This document shows, one piece after another, positions 35,998 to 44,565 of a DNA stretch of 64,000 bases. The notes beneath the pieces are model-generated. The model worked only from the letters and a program-made list of their open reading frames with translations, was not told the origin of the DNA and searched no databases. This stretch comes from JBBROS01 sp965213855 (lineage in GTDB: Bacteria > Pseudomonadota > Alphaproteobacteria > Acetobacterales > Acetobacteraceae). The stretch covers positions 620,001-684,000 of the forward strand of contig CBDCAA010000008.1 in NCBI GenBank assembly GCA_965213855.1. Reading direction: 5' to 3'. Both the position numbers and the translations under genes were made by a program. Within the stretch, counting starts at the first letter, position 1; the number at the start of each line of letters is the position of its first letter.

Positions 35998-37470
35998 TTA
36001 AGCCCGACGCTCGAGCATCCGGACCAGGACGCGCAGCGGCCGGGTAAGCCGCCACGAGGTGCTGCGTCGCACCGCGTCGTGCCACTCCTGATGATGGCGC
36101 GCCTCGCGCATCGCCGCCGCGTGGGCTGCGGCGGCATGTTCATGCAATGAGACCGCGGCGTCCCGCGACGACTGGAGCGCCGCCAGCTGTGCCCGCAGGT
36201 CCGCCTCCCTCGCATCGCGCTCCTCGGACTCCGTCACCCGCCAGCGCTCATGTTCCTGGAGGCGGGTCAATTGCTCGGTCAGTGTCTGGCGCACGACGAC
36301 CAGCTCGGCCGCATGCCGGTTCGATTCGAACAATTCCTGCGCCCAGCCGTCGCGCTCGAAGTTGGCGCGGGCGGCCTGCTCGCGAAGCGTGGCGACCTGA
36401 ACGGCGAGGCTGGCGCGTTCGGCGTCTGCCGCCGCCGCGGCCGCGCGCGCGGCCGTGGCCTGCCGGGTTGCATCGTCGGCCCGGTTGCGCTCGCCCTCGA
36501 TGGCGGTCTGGGCCGCATGGGCCACCCCCTGCGCGTGATCGGCGCGGGCCTCGGCGGCGGCCACGCGGGACTGTTCCGCGTCGACGGCCACCTGCGCCGC
36601 ATGCAGCCGGCTTTGCGCGTAGTCCGCCCGGTCTTGGGCGGCATGCAACAGCTGGTTCAGCTCGGCCAGGTGCGCCGGGTCCGTCCCGGCTTGCCGCAGC
36701 GCTTTGACCTCCGCAGCGCTCTTGAAATTGTCGAACACGTTGGGTGGGAGCTGGAACGCAGGGCGAAGCTCCCGTTCGCGTTCCGCGGCGACGTAGAACC
36801 GGTTCAGGCCATCGTCATAGACAAAGGCGTATCTCGCCGACGTGAGCTCGTGCTCCCATGCGTCGTGGACTGGCAGGTGCTCGCGTGCGTCGCGTGACTC
36901 CAGCACGATGATCCAGGGCCGCCACCGGCCGAGATCGGCGCCGCGCAGGACATAGCCCTCGCCGCCCTCGGCATCGATCTTCAGGAAGTGGATGTCTCCG
37001 TCGACATGCGCGGCGCAGATCGCGGCCAAGGTCGTGACGGGGACACGCTGCTCCTGGACCGCCCATCCATCGGCCCTGTGCTGGGCGGCCAGAGCCGGGT
37101 CGAGCGTGCTCAACCCGTTTTCGTTGCCCACGACATACAGGCACGCCTCGGTTGCGGACCCGCCGACGGCGACGTTGAGGTTGACGTCCCGCGGCCGCGC
37201 AGCGACCAAACGCCCGTACGGTCCGGGCAAGGGCTCGATGTTGATGCCGCGCCAGCCACGCTCGTAGAACGCCAGCGTGACCGAGTCCGCGTCGGGCTCG
37301 GCGGCCCCGACGTCGATGTAGAAGCCGTGTTCGACGCCGCGCAGCGCGCGGCGGAGCATGACGTCCTCGAAGTTTTGCGCGTGCGACACGAACAGCCCGG
37401 CCTGCGAACCGGCGCCCATGTCCGACGTCGCCCCGGCCCCTCCCAACTTCGCATCTCCTTCTGGCGCCAT
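35998..37470 (-). CDS. FkbM methyltransferase fused to a long coiled coil
   Basis: About 490 residues. The first 230 are an FkbM SAM methyltransferase (FVSHAQNFEDVMLRRAL, FYIDVGAAEPDADSV, FLKIDAEGGEGYVL). Residues about 250-460 are Ala/Glu/Arg-rich, with a regular coiled-coil pattern. The end carries RSTSWRLTRPLRVLVRML, the same motif that precedes the glycosyltransferases in the 12395-16963 gene. The start is uncertain: ATG 37470, TTG 37446 (AAGGAG eight bases upstream) or ATG 37419. It is probably co-transcribed with the GT gene downstream. It would methylate a glycan; the coiled coil may bring enzymes together or measure chain length (inference). Confidence 0.75.
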   Translation of the reverse strand: MAPEGDAKLGGAGATSDMGAGSQAGLFVSHAQNFEDVMLRRALRGVEHGFYIDVGAAEPDADSVTLAFYERGWRGINIEPLPGPYGRLVAARPRDVNLNVAVGGSATEACLYVVGNENGLSTLDPALAAQHRADGWAVQEQRVPVTTLAAICAAHVDGDIHFLKIDAEGGEGYVLRGADLGRWRPWIIVLESRDAREHLPVHDAWEHELTSARYAFVYDDGLNRFYVAAERERELRPAFQLPPNVFDNFKSAAEVKALRQAGTDPAHLAELNQLLHAAQDRADYAQSRLHAAQVAVDAEQSRVAAAEARADHAQGVAHAAQTAIEGERNRADDATRQATAARAAAAAADAERASLAVQVATLREQAARANFERDGWAQELFESNRHAAELVVVRQTLTEQLTRLQEHERWRVTESEERDAREADLRAQLAALQSSRDAAVSLHEHAAAAHAAAMREARHHQEWHDAVRRSTSWRLTRPLRVLVRMLERRA

Positions 37471-37547
37471 GCCGAGCTCTTTTGCCTTTGCGGTGAAGTG
37501 GCGGTAGCGGCGGCTTGCTCTAACCCCGGGACGGTTGTGCCCCAACG

Positions 37548-38333
37548 TCAGAACCGGAACAACACGCCGTGATAAGCACCTGGCGACCGGTGCGCCGTGT
37601 CGACCGACACGAACTGGTCGGCGAATCGGGCGCCGAGACCCAGGCCCATCGCTTTCATGCCGTCCACACTGAAGTGGGTGATGTGCACGTCGTTGTCGTA
37701 GAACACGTCTGGCGGCATCTCGCCGGGGCCGGTTCCTGCGGTCCAGAGATATGGCCACTCGTTCCGGTGGATGAACGGAACGCTGAGGTAGATCGCCCCG
37801 TCCGGGTTCAAATGGTCGCGCATCGCGGCAAACAGGTCGCGCGGCGCTTCCAGATGCTCGAACACCATCACCGAGGCGATCAGGTCGTAGCGCCGATCAT
37901 GCTCCGGCCCGAACAGGCCCAATTCGCAGGACAGGCCCAACTGGTCGCGGGCGAACTCGTGACACAGGGCATTGACCTCGAATCCGTAGCCGTCGCAGCC
38001 GTAGTCCCGCGCCGCCTTCAGGAACAAGCCGAGTCCGTGCCCGACCTCGCATACCGTACGGATGTGCGGCACCCGCGTCTTGATCTCGAGGAACAGCTGG
38101 TTCTGCAGCTTGTCATGGTGGTCCCGCTCGTTGAACAGGAACTCGAAATCGAACCGCTTCTGCTCGTCCGTCTCCCGGTAGGCGGAGCGATGATGGAAGG
38201 TGTGGCAGTCCAGGCAAACGAATTGCGGATAGTGCAGCTGAGTGCGCCGGCCGATGACGTCCTGCACGTAGGCTGAGTAGCGGCTGGCGCAGGCGGGGCA
38301 GGGCGGTCGTGCATCCATGGCGCGCTTAAACAT
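37548..38333 (-). CDS. SAM-dependent methyltransferase with an N-terminal zinc-ribbon
   Basis: A 261-residue protein. The N-terminus has two Cys pairs (CPAC and CLDC) like the zinc motif of sugar C-methyltransferase-type proteins. A class I SAM fold follows: TVCEVGHGLGLFLKAA (motif I), YGFEVNA, LIASVMVFEHLEAPRD and HLNPDGAIYLSVP (Methyltransf_23). It would methylate a sugar or nucleotide sugar in the glycan block to its left. The start could also be the ATG at 38318. Acceptor unknown. Confidence 0.72.
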   Translation of the reverse strand: MFKRAMDARPPCPACASRYSAYVQDVIGRRTQLHYPQFVCLDCHTFHHRSAYRETDEQKRFDFEFLFNERDHHDKLQNQLFLEIKTRVPHIRTVCEVGHGLGLFLKAARDYGCDGYGFEVNALCHEFARDQLGLSCELGLFGPEHDRRYDLIASVMVFEHLEAPRDLFAAMRDHLNPDGAIYLSVPFIHRNEWPYLWTAGTGPGEMPPDVFYDNDVHITHFSVDGMKAMGLGLGARFADQFVSVDTAHRSPGAYHGVLFRF

Positions 38334-38378
38334 GATTTCACGCGCGTGGATAGAGCACCGCCCCGGCGGCCTGGCCCG

Positions 38379-39044
38379 CTACCGCGCCGGCGCTCCAGCC
38401 TGGGAATAGGGATCGGCCTTGGCGAACGCCGGGAGCGCGTTGCAGCGCGCGACGATGCGGTCGACGGTCGGGATGCCAGGCACCTCGATCTTGAACACCT
38501 GCATCACGGCCGGAACGCTGGCCAGCACGATGTCGGCCATCGTCACTTGGTCCCCGTGGCAGTACTCGCCCGTCTCTGCCTCTCTCGACAAGCGCTGCTC
38601 CATCGCTTGCAGGCCGGTCGTAAACCAGTTCGTCTGCCAGGCCTTCCACTGCGCGGCATCAAACCCGGCATGGGCCGTGAGGTAGCCGCGGATGCGCGGC
38701 GTGACCAGCGGATGCGTGTCCGCGGCCAGCATCGAACACAGCGAGCGGACCCGGGCGCGCCCGCGCGCATCTTTGGGCAGGAGCGGCGGCGTGGGCACGA
38801 GCTCGTCGAGGAATTCCATGATCGCCAACGACTGCGTCAACGCCGGCTGCCCGTCCTCGACCAGCGCGGGAATGGCGCCCATGGGATTGATGGCGAGAAA
38901 TGCGGCGCTGCGATGCTCGCCGTCGTCGATGCTGATGGTGCGCTCCTCGGCCACGATCTCCTTGAGGTTCAGCGCGACCCGCACCCGATAGCCGGCGGAG
39001 GTGCGCCAGTAGGCATAGAGCGCGAAGTGCGGAAGGTCGGGCAT
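38379..39044 (-). CDS. maiA: maleylacetoacetate isomerase / zeta-class glutathione S-transferase
   Basis: A 221-residue GST. The N-terminal thioredoxin-like domain has the zeta-class signature YAYWRTSAGYRVRVALN (close to SSxSxRVRIAL), NPMGAIPALV and QSLAIMEFLDE. The C-terminal helical domain ends near the conserved GDQVTMADIVLASV. It would isomerise maleylacetoacetate or maleylpyruvate with glutathione in aromatic degradation. The ATG at 39044 is preceded by a 14-bp tandem repeat region shared with the divergent oxygenase gene. Another zeta-class GST activity is possible. Confidence 0.8.
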   Translation of the reverse strand: MPDLPHFALYAYWRTSAGYRVRVALNLKEIVAEERTISIDDGEHRSAAFLAINPMGAIPALVEDGQPALTQSLAIMEFLDELVPTPPLLPKDARGRARVRSLCSMLAADTHPLVTPRIRGYLTAHAGFDAAQWKAWQTNWFTTGLQAMEQRLSREAETGEYCHGDQVTMADIVLASVPAVMQVFKIEVPGIPTVDRIVARCNALPAFAKADPYSQAGAPAR

Positions 39045-39082
39045 GGGGCGGCTCCGAGCGGCAGTGAGGGGTGGGCAGACCA

Positions 39083-39152
39083 GGGCGGTCAACCGGGGGC
39101 GATCGAACTGGGGCGGTCGAACTGGGGCGATCGAACTGGGGCGGTCGAACTG
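39083..39152 (+). repeat. five tandem copies of a 14-bp repeat, GGGCGRTCGAACTG
   Basis: Copies start at 39083, 39097, 39111, 39125 and 39139. Copies 2-5 alternate A and G at one position and are otherwise identical; copy 1 has three more changes and a sixth is diverged. The array lies between the divergent maiA and MpaB-type genes, upstream of both. It is a candidate set of regulator-binding sites or a slippage product. No coding frame explains it convincingly. Confidence 0.85.
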
Positions 39153-39222
39153 GAGCGGGCTTGGCTTTCCGCCCGCATGAGCCACTTTCGTATAACATGG
39201 ACACCAGATTGGTCATGCCCTG

Positions 39223-40101
39223 ATGGCATATCGGCAAACCGCCGGCGCCCCCCCGCTCTCGCTTGACAGCTTCGCCCGGCCCGTCAAACGGGCGATCGCG
39301 AAGGAGGTCGTCGCCCTGTTCAACGATCCGTCCCGCGGCGAGCGGCCGGTCGTTCGGCAGAAGGATGGCCTGTTCGGCCCCCGCTCGGTCGTCTGGCGCG
39401 TGCATGGGGACGTGACGTCGATGATGGTCGGCGGGGTAGCCGGGCTGATGCTGCAGATGCTGCACCCCGCCGTGCTGGCCGGCGTGTGGGACCATTCGAA
39501 CTTCCGCGCCGACATGCACGGCCGGCTGCGGCGCACGGCGCGGTTCATCGCGCTGACGACCTATGGCGGCCAGGCCGAAGCGGAGGCTGTGATCGGCCGC
39601 GTGCGCCGTATCCACGACCAGGTCCGCGGCACGCTGCCCGACGGCACCCCCTACTGGGCGAACGACCCGGCGCTGCTTGCCTGGGTGAATGTGACGGAGG
39701 CGACCAGTTTCCTCCAGGGCTGGCTGCGCTACGGCGAACCGGGCATGGCCGGCGCCGACCAGGACCGCTACTTCGCCGAGATGGCCGTGGTGGCCCGCGC
39801 GCTGGGCGCCGACCCGGCGCCGACCAGCCGGGCGGAGGCGCGGCGGCTGATCGAGGCGATGCGCCCGCAGATGCTGTGCCGACCCCCGCACGCGGGAGGT
39901 CGCGCGGATCGTCATGACCCAGCCGGCCAAGACCCGGCTGGCCGAGCCGCTGCAGGCGCTGACGCTTGCAGGCGGGGCTGGACCTGCTGCCCGGCATGGG
40001 CACGCCGCATGCACGGCTTCCCGGACCCGGCGCTTGGCCGGCCGCTGGTCCGCGCCGGGACGCTCGGGATTGCGCGCACGCTGCGCTGGGTGTTCCAGTA
40101 G
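39223..40101 (+). CDS. MpaB/DUF2236-family oxygenase, C-terminal region frame-scrambled
   Basis: A 292-residue frame matching the MpaB/rubber-oxygenase-like (DUF2236) family: VVWRVHGDVTSMMVGGVAGLMLQMLHP, GVWDHSNFRADMHGRLRRTARFI and LAWVNVTEATSFLQGW. The His and Arg residues fit a haem-type site. From about residue 218 to 262 the frame turns Ala/Gly/Arg-rich and unlike the family. The expected sequence appears in frame 2 (RTREVARIVM, about 39886-39915) and then frame 3 (GLDLLPGMG, about 39975-40001). It returns to frame 1 at MHGFPDPALGRPLVRAGTLG. So three +1 shifts within 130 nt cancel out. TATAAC at 39191-39196 may be the -10. Confidence 0.7.
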   Translation: MAYRQTAGAPPLSLDSFARPVKRAIAKEVVALFNDPSRGERPVVRQKDGLFGPRSVVWRVHGDVTSMMVGGVAGLMLQMLHPAVLAGVWDHSNFRADMHGRLRRTARFIALTTYGGQAEAEAVIGRVRRIHDQVRGTLPDGTPYWANDPALLAWVNVTEATSFLQGWLRYGEPGMAGADQDRYFAEMAVVARALGADPAPTSRAEARRLIEAMRPQMLCRPPHAGGRADRHDPAGQDPAGRAAAGADACRRGWTCCPAWARRMHGFPDPALGRPLVRAGTLGIARTLRWVFQ

Positions 40102-40141
40102 GACGGGAGCCGACCGCCAGCCAGGCTCTGCAGGAGCCGTC

Positions 40142-41029
40142 ATGACGCTGCCCCGCGACCGCGCCCCGTTCTCCGCCATCGTCGACCGCCCGCCGCTGCG
40201 CCTGCCGGGCGGCGCCCGCATCGTCGTCTGGACGATCGTCAACCTCGAAGTGTGGGACATCGGGGCCCCAATGGCCCGGCAGATCCTGCCGGCGCCCACC
40301 GGCGTGCCGCTGCTGCCGGATGTGCCGAACTGGTCCTGGCACGAGTACGGCATGCGCGTCGGCGTCTGGCGCTTCTTCAAGCTGTTCGACCGGCTCGGCA
40401 TCCGCCCGACCTTGTCGATCAACGCCCGCGTGACCGAGGATTACGAGCGGGTGGCCGCCAAGGCGCGCGACGCCGGGTGGGAGTTCATGGCCCATGCCTA
40501 TGAACAAGGGCCCATTCACAAGATGGCCGACCAACGCGGCACGATCCACCGCTCGATGGATATCCTGGAGCGGTTCACCGGCACCCGCCCGGTCGGCTGG
40601 CTGGGCCCGGGACTGACCCAGACCTTCGACACGCCGGACCTGCTGGCCGAGGCCGGGGTGAAATACATCGGCGACTGGGTGTGGGACGACGAGCCGAGCA
40701 CGATCGCCACGCGCCACGGTCCGCTGGTGACGCTGCCCTACACGGTCGAGCTGAACGATATTCCCACCATGATCGTGCAGCACCACGAGAGCCCCTACTG
40801 GGCGACCCGCTGCCAGGACATGTTCGACCGCCTGCACATGGAGGGCGCCGAGCGGGCCAAGATCATGGCCATCGCCATCCACCCCTACATCTCCGGCCAG
40901 CCGCACCGGATCAAATATCTGGAGCAGGTGTACGACTACTGCCGGCAGCACGAGGGTGTGCTGTTCATGAACGGGGCCGAGATACTGGACTGGTACACGG
41001 GCCAGACGCAGGACCAGGCGGCCCGTTGA
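40142..41029 (+). CDS. polysaccharide deacetylase family protein, PuuE/allantoinase-like
   Basis: A 295-residue NodB-homology protein. It carries VVWTIVNLEVWDIG, SWHEYGMRVGVWRFFKLFDRLGIRPTLSIN and EFMAHAYEQGPIHKM (metal-binding His residues), then GWLGPGLTQTFDTPDLLAEAGVKYIGDWVWDDEPS. This pattern is of the non-metabolic PuuE/allantoinase-like branch that acts on cyclic amides rather than of chitin deacetylases. AGGAG six bases before the ATG fixes the start. It is translationally coupled (TTGA) to pcaB. The substrate is not known; hydrolysis of a ring or amide in an aromatic or heterocyclic pathway is the inference. Confidence 0.72.
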   Translation: MTLPRDRAPFSAIVDRPPLRLPGGARIVVWTIVNLEVWDIGAPMARQILPAPTGVPLLPDVPNWSWHEYGMRVGVWRFFKLFDRLGIRPTLSINARVTEDYERVAAKARDAGWEFMAHAYEQGPIHKMADQRGTIHRSMDILERFTGTRPVGWLGPGLTQTFDTPDLLAEAGVKYIGDWVWDDEPSTIATRHGPLVTLPYTVELNDIPTMIVQHHESPYWATRCQDMFDRLHMEGAERAKIMAIAIHPYISGQPHRIKYLEQVYDYCRQHEGVLFMNGAEILDWYTGQTQDQAAR

Positions 41030-42378
41030 CCTTCTCGCCGCTCGATTCCGCATTGACCGGCCCGTTGCTGGCGACCGCCGGCATGCGGGCCTGCTTCGCC
41101 GACACGGCCCGGCTCGCGGCCATGCTGCGGGCCGAGGCGGCGCTGGCCCGGGCGGAGGCGGCGCTGGACCTCGTGCCCGGGGGACTGGCGGCGGCGATCG
41201 ACGCGATCGACCCGGCCCGGCTCGACGCCGACGCCATCGGCCGCGAAACGGCGCTCGCGGGCGTGCCCACCATCCCCTTCGTGAAGGCGATCCAGGCGCT
41301 CCTGCCGCCGGAGCTGGAGCGCGCCTTCCACCGCGGCGCCACGACCCAGGACATCCTCGACACCGCCTTGGTCCTGCAATGCCGCGACGCCTTCGGGCTG
41401 CTCGCCACTGATCTGGCCGCCACCATCGACGCGCTCGTCGCCCTGGCGCTCGCCCACGCCGACACGGCCTGCGCCGGACGGACCTACGGCCAGCACGCGG
41501 CGCCGGTGACGTTCGGGTTCAAGGTGTCGGTCTGGCTCGGGGGCCTGAGCGAGGCGGCGGGACAGCTGCCGGACGTGCGCGGACGGTTGGGCGCGGCATC
41601 GCTGGCCGGGCCCGCGGGAACGTTGGCGGCGCTGCAGGGGCAGGGGCCGGCGGTGCTGGAGGGCTTCGCGGCCGCGCTTGGGCTGCGGGCGGACCCGATC
41701 GCGTGGCATGCGCGCCGCGGCCGGGTCGCGGCGGCGGGTGCCTGGCTGGCGGGCCTCATCGGCGCGCTGGCGAAGATGGCGACGGACGTGGCGAACCTGG
41801 CCTCGACCGAGGTCGGCGAGGTGGCCGAACCCTACGTGCCCGGCCGCGGCGGCTCCTCGGCGATGCCGCACAAGCGCAACCCGGTGTCGTGCACCGTCAT
41901 CCTCGCCGCCCATGGCGCCGCACCCGGCCTAGCCGCGACCCTGCTCGGCGCGATGGCCGCCGCGCATGAACGGCCGGCCGGGGCCTGGCATGCGGAGTGG
42001 CACGCGCTGCCGGCCCTGTTCGGCCTCGCCTCCGGCGCGCTGCACGAGGCCCGGGCGCTCGCCGAGGGATTGGAGGTCGACGCCGGCCGCATGCACGCCA
42101 ACCTCGGCCTGACGCGCGGCCTGCTGTTCGCCGATGCGGCGGCGGCGCTGCTGACGCCGTCGCTGGGCCGGGCCGCGGCGCATGCGGCGGTCGAGGACGC
42201 CGCGGCCGAGGTGCGGCGCTCGGGCGCGCACCTGTCCGAGCTGCTGGCCCACACCCATCCGGACGTGGACACCGCGCCCGCCTTCGATCTCGCCCCCGCC
42301 ATCGCCGCCGCCGGCCCTTGGGTGGACCGCGCCGTGACCGAGGCGCGGCGGGTGCGACGCCTCTTGCAGGAGCAATGA
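41026..42378 (+). CDS. pcaB: 3-carboxy-cis,cis-muconate cycloisomerase
   Basis: A 450-residue fumarase/aspartase-superfamily enzyme. The superfamily signature is GGSSAMPHKRNPVSC (about 281-295). GATTQDILDTALVLQ and TYGQHAAPVTFG are typical of PcaB. It converts 3-carboxy-cis,cis-muconate to 4-carboxymuconolactone in the protocatechuate branch of the beta-ketoadipate pathway. No ATG is suitable; TTG at 41026 overlaps the upstream stop (TTGA). The next gene encodes the following two steps, which supports the call strongly. Protocatechuate dioxygenase genes (pcaGH) are not in the window. Confidence 0.87.
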   Translation: MTFSPLDSALTGPLLATAGMRACFADTARLAAMLRAEAALARAEAALDLVPGGLAAAIDAIDPARLDADAIGRETALAGVPTIPFVKAIQALLPPELERAFHRGATTQDILDTALVLQCRDAFGLLATDLAATIDALVALALAHADTACAGRTYGQHAAPVTFGFKVSVWLGGLSEAAGQLPDVRGRLGAASLAGPAGTLAALQGQGPAVLEGFAAALGLRADPIAWHARRGRVAAAGAWLAGLIGALAKMATDVANLASTEVGEVAEPYVPGRGGSSAMPHKRNPVSCTVILAAHGAAPGLAATLLGAMAAAHERPAGAWHAEWHALPALFGLASGALHEARALAEGLEVDAGRMHANLGLTRGLLFADAAAALLTPSLGRAAAHAAVEDAAAEVRRSGAHLSELLAHTHPDVDTAPAFDLAPAIAAAGPWVDRAVTEARRVRRLLQEQ

Positions 42379-42381
42379 GCG

Positions 42382-43557
42382 ATGCCGCTGATCGACGCCA
42401 ATGGCACAGAGCTGTTCTACGACCTGTCCGAGGCGCCGCCGGGCGCGCCGGCGGTCGTGTTCATCAACTCGATCGGCACGACGGTCGAGATGTGGGATGC
42501 GCAGGCCCGGGCGCTCGCCGGACAGTATCGCGTGCTGCGCTACGACGCGCGCGGGCATGGCCGCTCCCCGGTCATCGACGCACCCGCCACCATCGACACG
42601 CTGGCCGCCGACCTGGCCGGGCTGCTCGACGCGCTCGGGATCGCGCGCGCCCACGTCGTCGGCCTGTCGCTCGGCGGCATGACGGCGCAGGCGTTCGCGG
42701 CGGCGCATCCGCACCGTGTGCACGGGCTGGTGCTGATGGCCACCTCCGCCTATCTGCCCGGCGGTTGGACGGCGCGGGCCGAAACGGTACGCGCCGGCGG
42801 CATGGCGGCGATCGTGGACGCGGTGATGACGCGCTGGTTCACGCCCGCCTTCCACGCTGCGCCCGAGGCGGGAGCGCTGCGGCAGCGGTTCCTCGGCGTC
42901 GACCCGCGCGGCTACGCCGTCTGCTGCGGGGTGATCGCCGAGATGGACCTTCGGCCGTCCAATGCATCGATCACCGCGCCGACCCTGATCGTCATGGGCG
43001 CCGACGACCCGGCCACCCCGCCTGCCATGGGCGAGGACATCCGCACCCGTATCGCCGGCGCCGAGCTGCTGGTCCTGCCACGGGCCGCCCACATCCTGAA
43101 CATCGAGCAGGCCGCGGCCGTCAACCGCCACCTGGCCGGCTTCCTCGGCGCCCTCGGCCCCGCCGCGACCCCTGAACTCGGCGGCGTCCCCTTCATCGTC
43201 GGCCTCGCCAACCGCAAGAGCGTCCTCGGCGCCGACCACGTCGCGCGCTCCCTGGCCGGTGCCGGCTCGTTCGCCGGGCCATGGCAGGACTTCATCACCC
43301 GCATGGCCTGGGGCGAGGTATGGGGCGACGAGACCATCCCCTGGACGACGCGCTCGACGGTGACGCTCGCGCTGATGGTGGCCCTGGGGCGCGAGGAGGA
43401 GTTCAAGCTCCACGTCCGCCCGGCGCTGCAGAACGGGGTGACGGTGCAGGAGCTGCGGTCGCTGCTGATCCAATGCGCCGTGTATGCGGGCGTCCCGGCC
43501 GGGAATGCGGCGTTCCGGTGGGTAAGGGAGGTGCTGGGGGCGGAGTTGGACGGGTAA
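42382..43557 (+). CDS. pcaL: fused 3-oxoadipate enol-lactonase / 4-carboxymuconolactone decarboxylase (PcaD-PcaC)
   Basis: A 391-residue bifunctional enzyme. Residues 1-260 are an alpha/beta hydrolase (RYDARGHGRS, nucleophile Ser96 in GLSLGG, catalytic His in RAAHILNIEQ). Residues about 275-390 are a carboxymuconolactone decarboxylase domain (FITRMAWGEVWG, TRSTVTLALMVALGREEEF, LLIQCAVYAGVPAGNAAF). It decarboxylates 4-carboxymuconolactone and hydrolyses the enol-lactone. The start at 42382 follows AGGAGCAATGAGCG, 3 nt after the pcaB stop. Fused forms (PcaL) are known in other bacteria. Confidence 0.88.
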   Translation: MPLIDANGTELFYDLSEAPPGAPAVVFINSIGTTVEMWDAQARALAGQYRVLRYDARGHGRSPVIDAPATIDTLAADLAGLLDALGIARAHVVGLSLGGMTAQAFAAAHPHRVHGLVLMATSAYLPGGWTARAETVRAGGMAAIVDAVMTRWFTPAFHAAPEAGALRQRFLGVDPRGYAVCCGVIAEMDLRPSNASITAPTLIVMGADDPATPPAMGEDIRTRIAGAELLVLPRAAHILNIEQAAAVNRHLAGFLGALGPAATPELGGVPFIVGLANRKSVLGADHVARSLAGAGSFAGPWQDFITRMAWGEVWGDETIPWTTRSTVTLALMVALGREEEFKLHVRPALQNGVTVQELRSLLIQCAVYAGVPAGNAAFRWVREVLGAELDG

Positions 43558-43595
43558 GCTCGCGGCGCGAGACATGGTGTGTCGGCCGATAGCGG

Positions 43596-44525
43596 TCACG
43601 GTGGATCGGCGGACGGGGCCTGATAGGTATTGACGAACAGGGCACTCCACGTGATTGCGGGCACGGTCTCTGTGGCGCATGTGAGATCGACGGTCCCGCC
43701 CGTATTCATTCCATGCGGTGAGCCAGTATAGAAGTAGGCCTCTATGTTGCCATTGAGGCCGTCTCCGCCGTCGGTCCAGACTGTATACTGGTAGTAGAAC
43801 TCGACGTCTCTTCTCGGGTGCTCTGCCCGACCCGTCCACTGCACAAGCTTGCCTGCCTCCGTCACCGGAGCGATCAGGGGCACGCCCCCCTCATTGAACC
43901 TGACCCACGGCGTACCGTCGGGCTTGCGGAAGAAGATCGCCTGCGCCCAGTGACGCCCCCCGTACATCGGATGGTTCCTGATCCCCTCTTTCACGACCGT
44001 TCCGGTGCAGGTCCTCTGCAGCATCGTTTCGAGGATAGGCGACTTGACCGGCTCGTTCGTGATCGTGAAGGGCCCTCTGGACGGGACGGGCCCGTAACCG
44101 GCCAACACCGGCTGGTCCGGCCGATGTGCGATCAGATAGTGCAGCGGGATGTCGAGTGCGGCGTCCGGCTCGCCCGGTGGGAACGGCGCCACGAATCCTC
44201 CACGGAATGCGGAGGTCGCGGCTGCGTCGAGCGAGCTCGATCCTGAGCTGTCGACCAGTTCGGCCCTCCAGATGACGCCATCAGGGCGGATCACCAGATG
44301 GACCTTGGCGGTCCCGCCCTCGTTGTTCTGCGACGCGCGCCTGGGATAGTAGGCGTGCACGTCCCACCATGCCTGCAACTGCCTCATGACGTCGCGGTGC
44401 CCCGCACTCGGCGGCTCCACCGGGTTCGTTATGCTGAAGTCCTGGGACCGGGCGGGCGCAAGGCCGGCGACGGGCGGCGCCAAAACGAAGGCCGCGGCGA
44501 GGGCGGCCGAGACGAGCACCCGCAT
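43596..44525 (-). CDS. secreted protein with TonB-C domain and a unique C-terminal domain (paralogue 1)
   Basis: A 309-residue exported protein. The signal peptide (LVSAALAAAFVLAPPVAGLAP) is followed by a TonB C-terminal-type domain, residues about 45-130 (QLQAWWDVHAYYPRRASQ, GGTAKVHLVIRPDG, SSSLDAAATSAFRG). Residues 173-309 form a second domain starting CTGTVVKEGIRNHPMYG and ending GTVDLTCATETVPAITW. There is no N-terminal membrane anchor or Pro-rich spacer, so it is not a normal TonB. It is a close paralogue of the gene at 44566. Start 44525 has GGGAGA upstream; 44540 is an alternative. Function unknown. Confidence 0.7.
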   Translation of the reverse strand: MRVLVSAALAAAFVLAPPVAGLAPARSQDFSITNPVEPPSAGHRDVMRQLQAWWDVHAYYPRRASQNNEGGTAKVHLVIRPDGVIWRAELVDSSGSSSLDAAATSAFRGGFVAPFPPGEPDAALDIPLHYLIAHRPDQPVLAGYGPVPSRGPFTITNEPVKSPILETMLQRTCTGTVVKEGIRNHPMYGGRHWAQAIFFRKPDGTPWVRFNEGGVPLIAPVTEAGKLVQWTGRAEHPRRDVEFYYQYTVWTDGGDGLNGNIEAYFYTGSPHGMNTGGTVDLTCATETVPAITWSALFVNTYQAPSADPP

Positions 44526-44565
44526 CGAGAGGTCTCCCATGGTGTTGGGCACGAACAACGTCGTG

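Noticed and set aside
43559..43571. CTCGC-GGC-GCGAG dyad after pcaL as a terminator
   Set aside because: Only a 5-bp stem and no U-run in GC-rich DNA.
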